This document shows positions 1 through 7,040 of a DNA stretch of 15,246 bases, in pieces. Origin of the DNA: PNAI01 sp964575715 (lineage in GTDB: Bacteria; Pseudomonadota; Alphaproteobacteria; Rhizobiales; Xanthobacteraceae); the NCBI GenBank assembly GCA_964575715.1, contig CAZNSG010000093.1:1-15246 (forward strand), given 5' to 3'. The notes under the pieces are model-generated. The model searched no databases. It was not told the origin of the DNA and saw nothing but the letters and a program-made list of their open reading frames with translations. The position numbers were made by a program, and so were the translations under genes. Within the stretch, counting starts at the first letter, position 1. The number at the start of each line of letters is the position of its first letter.

Positions 1-1
1 C

Positions 2-304
2 TGGTCCGGCCGCGGCAAGATTGCACGCGTGGACGTTTCGCTTGACGGCGGGCGCATTTGGCGCCCGGCGCGGATTGACGGGCCGGTCTGGGACAAGGCA
101 CTGACGCGGTTCTACTTTGAATTTGACTGGGATGGCCGTGAACTGCTGCTGCAATCGCGCGCCATGGATGAAACCAGCTACGTGCAGCCGACAAAAAACG
201 AACTGCGCAAGATACGCGGCGTCAATTCAATCTACCACAATAACGGCATCCAGACCTGGCACGTGCATAAAAACGGCGAGGTTGAGAATGTCGAGGTCTC
301 TTAA
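2..304 (+). CDS. soxC: SoxC, sulfane dehydrogenase molybdenum subunit (3' part)
   Basis: This is the C-terminal 100 residues of an open frame that enters from the left edge. The sequence reads WSGRGKIARVDVSLDGG near the edge and later has an SIYHNN-x-IQTWHV stretch. Both are typical of the C-terminal molybdopterin-oxidoreductase dimerisation domain of the SoxC/sulfite oxidase family. In that family SoxC carries the molybdenum cofactor and pairs with the cytochrome SoxD as the periplasmic Sox(CD)2 sulfane dehydrogenase. That enzyme oxidises the sulfane sulfur bound to SoxYZ during thiosulfate oxidation. The molybdenum-binding N-terminal domain and the start lie outside the window. The stop overlaps the soxD start, which is the usual soxCD arrangement and supports the call. 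Confidence 0.9.
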   Translation, partial: WSGRGKIARVDVSLDGGRIWRPARIDGPVWDKALTRFYFEFDWDGRELLLQSRAMDETSYVQPTKNELRKIRGVNSIYHNNGIQTWHVHKNGEVENVEVS

Positions 305-1013
305 GATCGCCGCGCTTTGCGCGCTTGCGCTGGCGGCGGGAGTCTGGGCGATCTACCGGATCGCCATGACGCCTAATTCCGCGTCCTTGCCGGAGCCGAA
401 CAAGCAAACAGCCATTGCCGCAAAGCCTCTCAACATTGGCCGCGCGGCGACACCGAGCGAGATTGCCGGCTGGGACATCGCCATTCGTCCCGATGGGAAA
501 GGCCTCCCCCCCGGCAAAGGCAGCGTGAAGGCCGGGGAAACCCTTTACATGGCGCAATGCGCCGCCTGCCATGGCGAGTTCGGCGAAAGCGCCGGACGCT
601 GGCCGCTTATCAGCGGCGGCAACGGCACCTTGGCGAGTCACGATCCGGTGAAATCGGTCGGCTCCTACTGGCCCTATGCATCGACATTGATGGATTATAT
701 TCGTCGCTCCATGCCATTCGGCAATGCGCAGTCGCTGACCAACGACGAGCTCTACGCCATCACGGCCTACGTGCTCTATCTCAACGACATCATCAAGGAC
801 GAGAACTTCGAGCTCAATGACAAGAACTTCACGACCATCAAGCTTCCCAACGAATCGAATTTCTACGATGATGACCGTGAGGTTACGGAAAAGACATTCT
901 GGCGCAAAGATCCTTGCATGACGAATTGCGCGCCCAGTGAAGCCAAGGTGACCGGCCGCGCGCGTGCGCTCGATGTGACGCCGGAATCGGACAAGAAGCC
1001 TAGAGCGGAATAG
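288..1013 (+). CDS. soxD: SoxD, cytochrome c subunit of sulfane dehydrogenase (monoheme form)
   Basis: The protein has 241 residues. I chose the ATG at 288 because it overlaps the last 17 bases of soxC, follows a GAGG-type ribosome site, and begins directly with a hydrophobic export or anchor helix (about residues 5-27). A single haem c site, CAACHG, lies at residues 91-96. The likely axial Met is in RRSMPF (Met142). The C-terminal CMTNC pair lacks the His needed for a second haem. SoxD accepts electrons from SoxC and passes them to small cytochromes c in the periplasm. The well-studied Paracoccus SoxD is a longer diheme protein, so this is a shorter one-haem version. Such versions are common in alphaproteobacterial clusters, as far as I know. 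The position straight after soxC makes the assignment strong. Confidence 0.88.
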   Translation: MSRSLKIAALCALALAAGVWAIYRIAMTPNSASLPEPNKQTAIAAKPLNIGRAATPSEIAGWDIAIRPDGKGLPPGKGSVKAGETLYMAQCAACHGEFGESAGRWPLISGGNGTLASHDPVKSVGSYWPYASTLMDYIRRSMPFGNAQSLTNDELYAITAYVLYLNDIIKDENFELNDKNFTTIKLPNESNFYDDDREVTEKTFWRKDPCMTNCAPSEAKVTGRARALDVTPESDKKPRAE

Positions 1014-1089
1014 TAGTCATCACTGCCATCGAGTAGCTGTCTCGTAACCGGCTATTGTTCCATGAGGCACGCGGTACTATTATTTCATA

Positions 1090-1476
1090 ATGCGTCCAAA
1101 GATGGCGAAATACCTCCGAATTGTGCGCCGAGGCGCTTTTTGCGGCCTTACGATCATGGCCTGCATATTCGCCACCGGCGCGGGCGCGGCCGGCGACCGC
1201 GCGCTCGGAGAATATCTTTCTTCCGAATGCGTCACCTGCCACCAACTGACAGGTCAATTTCAGGGCATACCGCCTATTATCGGCTGGCCGGTTGCGAGTT
1301 TCGTAGAAATCATGGATGAATACCGCAATAAAAAGCGCAACAATCCGATCATGCAGACGATCGCGGGCCGCTTCTCCGATCAGGAGATCGCAGCGCTCGC
1401 CGCCTATTTCGGCAGCCTGAAGACAGGACCACAAATTAATAAGACGAAAACTCAAACTCAACGGGAGAGAAAATAA
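1090..1476 (+). CDS. fccA: Monoheme cytochrome c, FccA/SoxE-like subunit of flavocytochrome c
   Basis: This 128-residue protein has a basic n-region, a hydrophobic stretch ending in a GAGA-A cleavage-like site near residue 33, and one CVTCH haem motif at residues 47-51. A Met in NPIMQTIAGRFSDQEI is the probable distal ligand, and the C-terminal helix SDQEIAALAAYFGSLK is typical of class I cytochromes c. Its stop overlaps the ATG of the flavoprotein gene, so the two are probably translationally coupled. In flavocytochrome c sulfide dehydrogenase the cytochrome takes electrons from the flavoprotein and delivers them to other periplasmic cytochromes. Paracoccus SoxE is a diheme protein, while one-haem FccA subunits also exist, and this is the second type. 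No clear ribosome site precedes 1090, and the ATG at 1102 is an alternative start. A 76-bp gap separates it from soxD. Confidence 0.85.
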   Translation: MRPKMAKYLRIVRRGAFCGLTIMACIFATGAGAAGDRALGEYLSSECVTCHQLTGQFQGIPPIIGWPVASFVEIMDEYRNKKRNNPIMQTIAGRFSDQEIAALAAYFGSLKTGPQINKTKTQTQRERK

Positions 1477-2741
1477 TGTCGATCAATCGCAGGAAATTCG
1501 TCGCTGGTTTAGGCGGCTTGACGGCCGCGAGCAGCTTTCCAATGCCGGCGTTCGCGCAGGCCAAACCGAAGGTCGTCGTGGTCGGCGGCGGCCCGGGCGG
1601 CGCCACCGTCGCCAAATACGTCGCCAAGGACGGCGGCATCGATGTCATCCTGGTGGAGCCGGCGCAGCAGTTCACCACCTGCTTCCATTCCAATCTCTAC
1701 CTCGGCGGCTACCGCAGCTTTGCGTCGATCACGCACTCCTACAATAAGATTAAAGCCGCTTACGGCATCAGGCAAGCGCCCCAGATGGCGCGCGCCGTGG
1801 ATCGCGACAAGCGCACCGTGCGGCTCGCCGACGGCTCCAGCCTATCCTACGACCGGCTGCTGATCGCGCCCGGCATCGATATCAAGTTCGACTCGGTTCC
1901 GGGCTATTCGGAAGCCGTCAGCGAAAGAATGCCGCACGCCTGGAAGCCCGGGCCGCAGACCCAATTGCTGCAACGGCAACTCAATGCACTGACGGACGGC
2001 GCGGTCATTGTCATGCTGGCGCCGCCCAATCCGTACCGCTGCCCGCCCGGCCCCTACGAGCGCATTTCAATGATGGCGCATGTCTTGAAAGCGAAGGGAC
2101 ACAAGAAATCCCGCATCGTCATCATCGACCCGAAGGAGAATTTCTCCAAGCAGGCGCTCTTCATGGAGGGCTGGGAAAAGCATTATCCGGGCATGGTCGA
2201 GTGGCAGGGCCCGAAGGTACATGGCGGCCTCAAGAGCGTGGACGCCAAGACCATGACCGTGGTCACCGACCTTGCAAGCTACAAGGCCAACCTGATCAAT
2301 GTGATCCCGGCGCAATCGGCGGGTAAGATCGCGCTTGATGCGGGGCTTGCCAACCAGACCGGTTTCTGCCCGATCAACCCGGAAAACATGAAATCGTCCA
2401 TCGACCCCAACATCTACATCGTCGGCGATGCCTGCATCCCCGGCGACATGCCAAAGTCCGCCTTCTCAGCCAACAGCCAGGCCAAGGTTGCCGCCGCCCA
2501 GATCCGCGGCGAGCTGGTTAAGGCGCAGACCTTCCCGGCGCGCTACACCAATACCTGCTGGAGCCTGATCGAGACCGACGACACCGTGAAGGTCGGCGGC
2601 CGCTACGAGGCCAAGGACGGCAAGATCGCGGCGGTCGAGACCTTCGTCTCCAAGACCGGAGAGTCCGCCGAGTTGCGCAAGCAGACCCAGGTCGAGAACA
2701 TGGGCTGGTACGCCGGCATCATCGCCGACATCTTCACCTGA
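1476..2741 (+). CDS. fccB: Flavocytochrome c sulfide dehydrogenase flavoprotein subunit (FccB/SoxF)
   Basis: The protein has 421 residues. The start ATG overlaps the previous stop and follows a GGGAGA ribosome site. A twin-arginine signal (NRRKFVAGLGG) ends in AFA around residue 27. The FAD Rossmann motif VVVVGGGPGGATVAK starts near residue 33. Cys69 in TTCFHSN corresponds to mature Cys42, the cysteine that binds FAD covalently in the Allochromatium enzyme. Cys189 (YRCPPGPYER) and Cys361 (TNTCWSL) fit the redox-active disulfide pair. A GDAC segment near residue 317 is the second FAD contact, and the FCSD flavin-binding domain ends the protein. The family oxidises sulfide to sulfur or polysulfide in the periplasm; in Paracoccus the homologue SoxF affects activity of the Sox system. 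All expected catalytic residues are present, so it looks functional. Confidence 0.93.
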   Translation: MSINRRKFVAGLGGLTAASSFPMPAFAQAKPKVVVVGGGPGGATVAKYVAKDGGIDVILVEPAQQFTTCFHSNLYLGGYRSFASITHSYNKIKAAYGIRQAPQMARAVDRDKRTVRLADGSSLSYDRLLIAPGIDIKFDSVPGYSEAVSERMPHAWKPGPQTQLLQRQLNALTDGAVIVMLAPPNPYRCPPGPYERISMMAHVLKAKGHKKSRIVIIDPKENFSKQALFMEGWEKHYPGMVEWQGPKVHGGLKSVDAKTMTVVTDLASYKANLINVIPAQSAGKIALDAGLANQTGFCPINPENMKSSIDPNIYIVGDACIPGDMPKSAFSANSQAKVAAAQIRGELVKAQTFPARYTNTCWSLIETDDTVKVGGRYEAKDGKIAAVETFVSKTGESAELRKQTQVENMGWYAGIIADIFT

Positions 2742-2772
2742 TGGTCGATGATGAGAATTGGACATTAGGGAC

Positions 2773-3717
2773 ATGACGGCGAGTTCAGACTCGTTTGTGC
2801 ATCGCCGTCAGTTCGTGGCCGGTATCGGCGCGGCTTTGGCCGCGCCGATTTTGCCCGTTTCGCGCGCGCACGCGGCACTCGCCCCGTTCCGCCGCAAGCT
2901 CGGCGCAATCGAGCTGATGGTGATCAGCGACGGCGTGCTCAATGTGCCGTTGTCATTCTCCCTGCCGGAAACGCCGCCGGCCGATGCGGCAGCCTTATTT
3001 TCCTCGCTCGGCTTTCCGCCGCAAGGACCGCAGCGGCAGATCAATGTTACGCTGGTGAGAACCGGCGGCGAGACCGTTCTCATCGATGCCGGCTCGGGAT
3101 CGAATTTCCAGCCGACCGCCGGCAAGCTTGCCGACAATCTCCAAGCCGCCGGTGTTAATCTGGCGAGCATCAGCAAGGTCGTTTTCACCCACGCCCATGC
3201 CGACCACCTATGGGGTGCGATCGACGATTTCGACGAATTACGCTTTCCCAAGGCAAGCTATATTATTTCTGCTGTGGAATGGGATTTCTGGGTCGATCCA
3301 AAGACCGCGGACCGCGTGCCTGACGCCTTCAAGGGCATGGCGCTTGGAAGCCGGCGCATTCTCAAGCGCTTGGAAGCAAAGCTCGAGCGGCGCAAGACTG
3401 GTGATACGCTTGCGCCCGGCATCAGTTATGTCGATACCGCCGGTCATACACCCGGCCACATGGCGGTCATGATCGCGAATGGCGGCGAACGCCTCCTGAT
3501 CGGCGCTGATGCCCTGAACAATGTTGCGGCCTCGTTCGCGCGGCCGGACTGGCGCGACGGCGCCGATCTCGATCACGATCGCGCCGTCGCCACCCGCAAG
3601 CGCTTGCTTGATCGTCTTGCAACGGATCGGCTTCCGCTCATCGCCTACCATCTACCCTGGCCCGGTCACGGCATGGTCGAGCGCAGCGGTACGGCTTATC
3701 GTTTCATCCCGCGTTGA
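2773..3717 (+). CDS. Exported metallo-beta-lactamase-fold hydrolase (SoxG/SoxH-like)
   Basis: The protein has 314 residues from the ATG at 2773; a TTG at 2758 would add five. A Tat-type leader (HRRQFVAGIGAALAA) ends near the AHA-A site around residue 34. The zinc-binding motif THAHADHLWG (His140, His142, Asp144, His145) is followed by HTPGHMAVMI, GADAL and YHLPWPGHG, giving the complete metal-ligand set of the metallo-beta-lactamase fold. It lies 31 bp after fccB and is probably the last gene of the operon. Paracoccus sox clusters end in two zinc hydrolases, SoxG and SoxH, dispensable or of unclear function, and this is most likely one of them. A role as a periplasmic sulfur thiol-ester or persulfide hydrolase is inference only. 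The family is confident; the substrate is unknown. Confidence 0.83.
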   Translation: MTASSDSFVHRRQFVAGIGAALAAPILPVSRAHAALAPFRRKLGAIELMVISDGVLNVPLSFSLPETPPADAAALFSSLGFPPQGPQRQINVTLVRTGGETVLIDAGSGSNFQPTAGKLADNLQAAGVNLASISKVVFTHAHADHLWGAIDDFDELRFPKASYIISAVEWDFWVDPKTADRVPDAFKGMALGSRRILKRLEAKLERRKTGDTLAPGISYVDTAGHTPGHMAVMIANGGERLLIGADALNNVAASFARPDWRDGADLDHDRAVATRKRLLDRLATDRLPLIAYHLPWPGHGMVERSGTAYRFIPR

Positions 3718-3907
3718 AAGCGCTACGAGTCTTCTGGATGCCGATAAAAATAGCTTGACCCTCGGAGCGCGGCCGGGGCATGCGCCTGATGCGCTCTTAA
3801 ATGCGAACGGTTTTAAGATTGACACCGGCTGTCCTTGCGAGCCGCTCGATGATTATCTCTCGTTTCTTTGAGATGAATTGCCGTGCATGCCACAGCTCCC
3901 CGGTGTC

Positions 3908-4042
3908 ATACGGAATCCGGCAGATCAGTTCTCCGCTCATTCCCGCGCAAGCGGGAATCCAGAGCCACATGTGCTTGAAGCCCCTCGGTCCCCGCGTTCG
4001 CGGGGACGAGCGGTACGGAACTGTTCAGTCGGATTTGATATC
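3908..4042. repeat. MITE-like palindromic element, copy A (intact form)
   Basis: An intergenic element of about 135 bp. Its ends are imperfect inverted repeats: AATCCGGCAGATCAGTTC on the left is matched by the reverse complement of GAACTGTTCAGTCGGATT on the right. Inside are two hairpins, TTCCCGC-gcaa-GCGGGAA (3940-3957) and GTCCCCGCG-tt-CGCGGGGAC (3988-4007), with CACATGTG between them. An inverted copy lies at 6660-6860, differing at about five positions outside one insertion. It has no coding capacity. It sits between the sox-type operon and the rhodanese operon and may also act as a terminator or RNA-stability element. Confidence 0.85.
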
Positions 4043-4094
4043 ACCCAACGGCGCAGCCAGGATCCCTCGGTTGGTGGCGTCCCATCTCTAAACT

Positions 4095-4200
4095 CCCTAA
4101 AAAATAGATGATAATTGTTGAGTCTATCTGATTTTGAAGAATAATCATCTTATTTTTTGGCTTCCCTTTCTAAATACAGAATAATATTCTATTTGAATGG
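4095..4200 (+). promoter_or_regulatory. AT-rich promoter/operator region of the rhodanese-transporter operon
   Basis: This stretch is strikingly AT-rich in an otherwise GC-rich window. It holds an inverted repeat, AGATGATAAT (4106-4115) against ATAATCATCT (4141-4150), matching at 9 of 10 positions with a 25-bp spacer. It also holds a perfect 13-bp palindrome, AGAATAATATTCT (4178-4190), overlapping ATTC-N5-GAAT (4186-4198). No convincing -35/-10 pair was identified. Binding of a sulfur-responsive repressor (ArsR/BigR type) here is an inference from context. Confidence 0.45.
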
Positions 4201-4271
4201 AAATTAGCCGACAGTCGGCCAGCCCGTTTTCGGCCGATGTCCCGAAGCCGATGTCCCGAAAAAGGTATCTC

Positions 4272-5255
4272 ATGTCGTTTGCCTCGATTGTCCCTTATGT
4301 GCTGCGCCGATTTGCCGTTGTTGTCGCGTTCGCGGCTGGCCTGGCCGCGCCGGTTGATGCGGAAAACGTATCGCCGCTGGTTTCGCCGCCATGGCTGAAG
4401 GCGAGTCTTAAGAATCCCGATCTCGTCGTGCTCGATATCCGCTCGGCGATCGATGGCGGCGGCGCCGAGGCCTATGCCAAAGGCCATATCCCGGGCGCGG
4501 TGCACAGCGACTACGACAAGGGTGGCTGGCGCGTGACCCGCAACGGCATTCCGTTCATGCTGCCGACGATTGCGCAGCTGGAAAAAGTGATCGGCGAAAC
4601 TGGCATCGATGAAGACAGCCATGTCGTCGTGGTGCCGGCCGGCGTGCATGTGCTCGATTTTGGATCGGCGGCGCGGGTCTATTGGACGCTTAAGGTGGCG
4701 GGCCTCAAGCGCGTGTCGATTCTCGACGGCGGCTTTGCCGCGTGGAACGCCGATCCGGCCTATCCAGTCGAGACTGCTGTCAACCGTCCTTCACCGAAAA
4801 TTTTTACCGCCACACTGAACAAGAGTCTTTTTGTGCAGGCCGACGAGATCGAGCGCGCCAACAAATCCGGCGATGCCATTCTGCTTGACGCGCGTCCCGC
4901 GAGCTATTTTTCCGGCAAGGATAAGGCGCCGGCTGCCAGATCTTATGGCCGCATCCCGGGCGCCCGCAATCTCGACAGCGCGGCGTTCTACGATCCAAAG
5001 TTAAACCGGCTGCGGTCCCGGGATGAACTCGCGGCAGCCGCAAATACCCTGCCGGACAATCCGATCGTAAGCTACTGCAACACCGGCCACTGGGCCTCCA
5101 CCAACTGGTTCGTGCTCTCCGAGCTGCTTGGCCGCAAACACGTCGCGCTCTACTACGGTTCGATGGTCGAATGGACCGCCGACGCGCGTCGCCCGGTTGA
5201 GTCCGGACGCACCCGTTGGGACGATTTAAAGAAGGCGGTCGGTCTCGGCCTCTAA
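4272..5255 (+). CDS. Exported two-domain rhodanese (thiosulfate/sulfane sulfurtransferase)
   Basis: The protein has 327 residues from the ATG at 4272, chosen for the AAAGG ribosome site six bases upstream and for a standard export signal (RR, hydrophobic core, PVDA cleavage near residue 30). ATGs at 4251 and 4197 are possible but have no good ribosome site. There are two rhodanese domains. The N-terminal one (about 35-160) has VVLDIR and AYAKGHIPGAVH but no Cys at the active-loop position. The C-terminal one (about 185-315) has AILLDARP, GRIPGARN and the active loop SYCNTGHWAS, with Cys269 the only cysteine seen. This matches tandem-domain sulfurtransferases with one active site. It would transfer sulfane sulfur from thiosulfate or a persulfide carrier in the periplasm. 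Its stop lies four bases before the transporter gene, so the two probably work together. Confidence 0.88.
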   Translation: MSFASIVPYVLRRFAVVVAFAAGLAAPVDAENVSPLVSPPWLKASLKNPDLVVLDIRSAIDGGGAEAYAKGHIPGAVHSDYDKGGWRVTRNGIPFMLPTIAQLEKVIGETGIDEDSHVVVVPAGVHVLDFGSAARVYWTLKVAGLKRVSILDGGFAAWNADPAYPVETAVNRPSPKIFTATLNKSLFVQADEIERANKSGDAILLDARPASYFSGKDKAPAARSYGRIPGARNLDSAAFYDPKLNRLRSRDELAAAANTLPDNPIVSYCNTGHWASTNWFVLSELLGRKHVALYYGSMVEWTADARRPVESGRTRWDDLKKAVGLGL

Positions 5256-5259
5256 GCGA

Positions 5260-6414
5260 GTGGAAACGGCATCCAAGACCGCCATAACCTTTGACGCCAG
5301 TGCCATGGCGCCGCGTTTCGACTGGCCGTTCCTTGCGGTCGCGATCCTGGCAATGGCGATTTTTATCGCGCTGATCGGGCTTGACGGCCAGCCGGCGTCC
5401 GCCGGCCTCCTGGTCGCCGGATTCGCGCTCGGCGTGGTGTTCCTCAAGACCGAGTTCAGCTTCACCGCATCCTGGCGGCGCTTCATCGCGCGCGGGGAGG
5501 CGGGTGGGCTGCTCGGCGCGCTTATTCTGATCGCGGTGGCTGCGACCGTGATCATCCCCGTGGCCGCGCTGGTGCCAGGCTTCGGCGGCACGATCGCGCC
5601 GCTCGGGCCCTCGCTGCTGATCGGCGCCTTCGTGTTCGGCATCGGCATGCAGCTCGCAAATGCCTGCGGCTCGGGCACGCTCTACACCGTCGGCGGCGGA
5701 TCGGGGCGGATGCTGATTGCGCTGGCCGGCTTTATTGCCGGCAGCGTCATCGGCAGTCTGCACCTGCCGGCCGCGATGGCGCTGGGCGGCATCGATCCGA
5801 TCATCGCAACGCGCTATCTCGGCCCGTGGGGCGGGCTCGCAGCGACGCTCGCGAGCCTCGCCCTCGCCGCCGCGATCGTCGTCGCCGTCGCGCGCCATCG
5901 CGGCAGCAGTGTCGCCCCGTCAAGCAAGATCGTTATCGGCGCCTTGATCATCGGCATCCTGTCGATCGCCATATTCCTCGCCGGCGGCCATCCCTGGAGC
6001 GTAACCTTCGGCTTCACGCTGTGGGGCGCGAAGATCGCAACCGCGTTCGGAGCCGATTTCACCAGCGCTGAATTTTGGCAATGGCCTGGTCCAAAGCACG
6101 CGCTCGCCGAATCGATCCTTGGCGACACGTCGAGCCTGACCGACCTCGGCATGATCTTCGGCGCCATGGCCGCGGCCGCGCTGCGGCCGTTCGCGCGCGC
6201 GCCTTGGCCGCCGCTCAAATCGCTCGCCGCCGCCGCTATCGGCGGCCTGCTCATGGGGTGGGGCGCGCGGCTCGGTTTTGGCTGCAACATCGGCGCCTTC
6301 GTCGGCGGCGTTGCGTCGGGATCGCTGCATGGCTGGGTCTGGTTTGTCATGGCGCTCGGCGGTTGCGCCGTCGGCATCAAACTGCGGCCGCTGTTTGGCC
6401 TGTCGCGAGAGTGA
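5260..6414 (+). CDS. YeeE/YedE (TsuA-like) thiosulfate/sulfur transporter
   Basis: This 384-residue polytopic membrane protein has about nine or ten hydrophobic segments. The GTG at 5260 lies four bases after the rhodanese stop; the ATG at 5305 (MAPRFDWPFL) is an alternative. It has the two pseudo-symmetric YeeE halves: IGMQLANACGSGTLYTVGGG with Cys136, and GARLGFGCNIGAFVGG with Cys342, plus Cys369 in GGCAVGIKLRP near the C-terminus. The family includes TsuA, a thiosulfate importer that passes its substrate along conserved cysteines, and the selenium- and sulfur-linked YedE proteins. Fusion or pairing with sulfurtransferases is common in the family. Here I infer uptake of thiosulfate or persulfide sulfur delivered by the exported rhodanese. 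The substrate is not proven by sequence. Confidence 0.88.
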   Translation: METASKTAITFDASAMAPRFDWPFLAVAILAMAIFIALIGLDGQPASAGLLVAGFALGVVFLKTEFSFTASWRRFIARGEAGGLLGALILIAVAATVIIPVAALVPGFGGTIAPLGPSLLIGAFVFGIGMQLANACGSGTLYTVGGGSGRMLIALAGFIAGSVIGSLHLPAAMALGGIDPIIATRYLGPWGGLAATLASLALAAAIVVAVARHRGSSVAPSSKIVIGALIIGILSIAIFLAGGHPWSVTFGFTLWGAKIATAFGADFTSAEFWQWPGPKHALAESILGDTSSLTDLGMIFGAMAAAALRPFARAPWPPLKSLAAAAIGGLLMGWGARLGFGCNIGAFVGGVASGSLHGWVWFVMALGGCAVGIKLRPLFGLSRE

Positions 6415-6419
6415 ATTTG

Positions 6420-6575
6420 ATGCGCATCATCTACGCCATTGTCCTGGTCTTAAGTCTTGCGGCGATCGTTACCGATCACCTGAGCAGTCCGTCGGCCGGG
6501 CGCGCCGTGTCGCCCGAGGATTTTGCCGGCGCCTGCGCGCCCTGCGGCGCTCCATGCCCTTCCGCAAGAAAGTAA
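6420..6575 (+). CDS. Small Cys-rich exported peptide or decayed cytochrome c remnant
   Basis: A 51-residue open frame starts at the ATG at 6420, five bases after the transporter stop. The first 18 residues form a signal or anchor helix (MRIIYAIVLVLSLAAIV). After SPEDFAGA it ends CAPCGAPCPSARK. DFAGACAPC resembles the approach to a CxxCH haem site without the His. One frame over, the following bases read LRRSMPF, which resembles the Met-ligand segment of the soxD product (RRSMPF). Either this is a genuine small protein of the operon, or it is a monoheme cytochrome gene that lost its middle by deletion and shifted frame. No function can be assigned. Confidence 0.4.
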   Translation: MRIIYAIVLVLSLAAIVTDHLSSPSAGRAVSPEDFAGACAPCGAPCPSARK

Positions 6576-6659
6576 ACCAAACGTCGACGAGATAATTTCA
6601 CCCTGGTGCCTGCGTGTCAGGAAGTCTATGAGCTGAAGTGCCGTAGGCAATGCGCGACT

Positions 6660-6860
6660 GATACGAAATCCGATTGAACAGTTCCGTACCGCTCGTCCCC
6701 GCGACCCGTCTTCGCAAAGTTGCTTCGACGGGCCGATGAATTAGCCCGCCGAAGCGTCAGCGAAGGCGGGAAGCGGGGACCCAGGGGCTTCAAGCACATG
6801 GGGCTCTGGATTCCCGCTTGCGCGGGAATGAGCGGAGAACTGATCTGCCGGATTTGGTAT
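6660..6860. repeat. MITE-like palindromic element, copy B (inverted, carrying an insertion)
   Basis: This is the inverted copy of the element at 3908-4042, with ends ATAC...GTAT and the same terminal inverted repeats. About 130 bases align with copy A with roughly five differences, read by eye. The hairpin GTCCCCGCG-CGCGGGGAC is split at its apex by about 69 extra bases (6704-6772). The two copies bracket the rhodanese, transporter and small ORF, so recombination between them could invert the cassette. Confidence 0.85.
6704..6772. repeat. Nested palindromic repeat inside element copy B
   Basis: These 69 bases replace the two- to three-base loop of the second hairpin seen in copy A. They contain two imperfect hairpins: CCCGTCTTCGC...GCTTCGACGGG (6706-6732) and GCCCGCCGAAGC...GCGAAGGCGGG (6744-6770). 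The two halves resemble each other, as expected for a small palindromic mobile repeat. The junction is clean on both sides, which supports insertion into copy B rather than loss from copy A. Confidence 0.7.
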
Positions 6861-7040
6861 GTCGAGATATTATGGCAGCGTATAATCAGATTTTAGAACT
6901 GACCGCAGCGGTTCTCATATTGACCGCGTCACGCGTTATCAGCTTCCGTGCCGATCCAAAGTGCCGTTACAGCTTTGCGTGCCAGATCGCAGTCTCCAGA
7001 GGCGATGTGAATCCGTAATCGCATTACCAGAAAATCTGGA

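Larger units (their letters stand above)
3718..4271. other. 554-bp intergenic region before the rhodanese gene
   Basis: No gene is supported here. Positions 3718-3907 show nothing recognisable apart from a chance CRACH in one frame. Positions 3908-4042 are the palindromic element. Positions 4043-4090 are unremarkable. Positions 4090-4200 are AT-rich and hold the likely control region of the next operon. A 13-bp direct repeat, CCGATGTCCCGAA, occurs at 4234-4246 and 4248-4260 just before the chosen start codon. Confidence 0.6.
6576..7040. other. Intergenic region between convergent operons
   Basis: No gene is supported in these 465 bases. Positions 6660-6860 are the second MITE-like element. 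The flanks (6576-6659 and 6861-7040) show no recognisable motif. The genes on either side run toward each other, so the element's hairpins may serve as a shared terminator. Confidence 0.6.

Noticed and set aside
3873..3893. CRACH haem-like motif in a short frame near the left repeat
   Set aside because: No signal peptide, ribosome site or cytochrome-like sequence surrounds it, and the frame runs straight into the repeat element. Probably chance.
4804..5898. Long open frame on the minus strand across the rhodanese and transporter genes
   Set aside because: It is Arg-, Asp- and Gly-rich with no recognisable domain, as expected for a mirror of GC-rich coding sequence. Both plus-strand genes have clear family motifs.
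6818..7018. Short plus-strand frame after the right repeat
   Set aside because: Its start lies within the palindromic element and the product has no recognisable feature. Its position between convergent operons also argues against it.
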